Positions 15,430-16,149 of a DNA stretch of 16,149 bases are shown piece after piece. Made by a program: the position numbers and the translations under genes. Below the pieces are notes generated by a model, which was not told where the DNA came from, did not search any database, and saw nothing but the letters and a program-made list of their open reading frames with translations. The stretch spans positions 1-16,149 of the forward strand of contig MWBK01000236.1 in the NCBI GenBank assembly GCA_002069025.1, in the 5' to 3' direction. The number at the start of each line of letters is the position of its first letter. Position 1 is the stretch's first letter. Source of the DNA: Bacteroidetes bacterium ADurb.Bin302. Its GTDB lineage: Bacteria; Bacteroidota; Bacteroidia; Bacteroidales; Paludibacteraceae.

Positions 15430-15951
15430 ATGGCAATAAAAAATAATACAGTAAGGTTAGCTAACGAAAGTGAGTTAAAAGATAGATTGGTTGCAATTAA
15501 TCGTGTAACCAAGGTAACCAAAGGCGGTAGAACCTTCACGTTCGCGGCTATTGTGGTTGTTGGAAACGAAGACGGAATCGTCGGATATGGTTTAGGTAAA
15601 GCCAATGAAGTAACAACAGCTATAGCTAAAGGCGTTGAAGCAGCAAAGAAAAACCTTGTGAAAATACCAGTTTTAAAAGGAACAATTCCTCACGAACAAG
15701 TAGCAAAATTTGGTGGTGCTGAAGTTTTCTTAAAACCTGCAACAACAGGTACTGGTGTTAAAGCCGGTGGTGCTATGCGTGCAGTTTTAGAAAGCGTTGG
15801 TATCTCTGATGTATTGGCAAAATCAAAGGGCTCATCAAATCCTCATAATTTAGTTAAAGCAACAATTTTAGCTTTGTCTGAAATGAGAGACGCTTATACG
15901 GTTGCCAAAAATAGGGGTGTATTGGTAGAAAAAGTGTTCACCGGTAAATAA
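15430..15951 (+). CDS. rpsE: 30S ribosomal protein S5
   Basis: S5 sits at the mRNA entry channel and influences decoding accuracy. The 173 residues contain the double-stranded RNA-binding fold with [21 protein letters not shown] (about 25-45), the loop whose E. coli counterpart holds spectinomycin-resistance sites, then [37 protein letters not shown] and [14 protein letters not shown]. No deviation at the conserved KGG turn is seen. rpmD begins seven bases after the stop. Confidence 0.98.
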   Translation: MAIKNNTVRLANESELKDRLVAINRVTKVTKGGRTFTFAAIVVVGNEDGIVGYGLGKANEVTTAIAKGVEAAKKNLVKIPVLKGTIPHEQVAKFGGAEVFLKPATTGTGVKAGGAMRAVLESVGISDVLAKSKGSSNPHNLVKATILALSEMRDAYTVAKNRGVLVEKVFTGK

Positions 15952-15958
15952 ATTAGCT

Positions 15959-16135
15959 ATGGCAACAATAAAAGTAAAACAAGTTAAGAGTAGAATTGGA
16001 GCTCCAAGAGTGCAAAAAAGTACTTTGGATTCACTGGGTTTGAAAAAAATGAATGCGGTGGTTGAACATGAAGCAACACCACAAATCCTTGGAATGATTA
16101 ATAATGTTAAACACCTTGTAAAGATTGTAAAGTAA
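15959..16135 (+). CDS. rpmD: 50S ribosomal protein L30
   Basis: This short gene encodes 58 residues. MATIKVKQVKSRIGAPRVQK opens it, followed by STLDSLGLKKMNAVVEHEATPQ and a closing helix and strand, GMINNVKHLVKIV. This is the bacterial L30 pattern: the 'IG' turn after a basic strand, then 'TLxxLGL' and 'GMINxVxHLVKV'. The position between rpsE and the presumed rplO is the universal spc order. Length agrees with the usual 58-60. It starts seven bases after rpsE. Confidence 0.96.
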   Translation: MATIKVKQVKSRIGAPRVQKSTLDSLGLKKMNAVVEHEATPQILGMINNVKHLVKIVK

Positions 16136-16144
16136 ATCTTTCGG

Positions 16145-16149
16145 ATGAA
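16145..16149 (+). CDS. rplO: Start of presumed rplO (L15), cut by the window edge
   Basis: ATGAA begins nine bases after the rpmD stop. L15 is expected next in the spc order, and L15 of this phylum commonly starts Met-Asn, which would fit ATG AA(C/T). Only five bases are visible, so the call rests on gene order. Confidence 0.5.

Overview
The window is a conserved chromosomal region of an AT-rich member of the Bacteroidota, probably Bacteroidales-like. Three things point there: the order rpsL-rpsG-fusA-rpsJ with no tuf gene after fusA; promoters of the Bacteroidota type (TTG, 18-19 bases, TAnnTTTG); and A/T-rich start regions that mostly lack a Shine-Dalgarno sequence. Individual proteins agree, for example Met in place of a second His in the L2 'DHPMGGG' motif and a zinc-free S14.

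Left part, minus strand (1-2562): a promoter at 2533-2562 drives a PgpH/YqfF-type membrane protein with a cytoplasmic HD phosphohydrolase domain. Four bases after its stop begins a secreted papain-like (C1A) cysteine peptidase, which runs off the left edge of the window. The two probably share a transcript.

Centre, plus strand (2573-3952): a divergent promoter drives a small DUF3467 protein whose stop overlaps (ATGA) the start of a CorA-type Mg2+/Co2+ transporter. The corA coding sequence contains a striking 15-bp perfect inverted repeat. No clear terminator follows corA. A 224-base gap holds the strong rpsL promoter (4041-4069) and a roughly 100-nt leader.

Right part, plus strand (4177-16149): a merged str-S10-spc ribosomal operon runs to the window edge, in the order rpsL, rpsG, fusA, rpsJ, rplC, rplD, rplW, rplB, rpsS, rplV, rpsC, rplP, rpmC, rpsQ, rplN, rplX, rplE, rpsN, rpsH, rplF, rplR, rpsE, rpmD and the first five bases of the presumed rplO. 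Genes are mostly 1-25 bases apart or overlap by one base (TAATG). The three widest gaps (rpsL/rpsG 141 nt, rpsN/rpsH 69 nt, fusA/rpsJ 62 nt) each carry a predicted RNA hairpin and are the best candidates for ribosomal-protein feedback or mRNA-processing sites.

I see no mobile element, CRISPR array, tRNA or rRNA, and no evident new multi-gene system. The points most worth a second look are the corA palindrome, the fusA/rpsJ and rpsN/rpsH hairpins, the three genes (rplW, rplE, rplF) with strong Shine-Dalgarno sequences in a lineage that rarely uses them, and the PgpH-peptidase pair.
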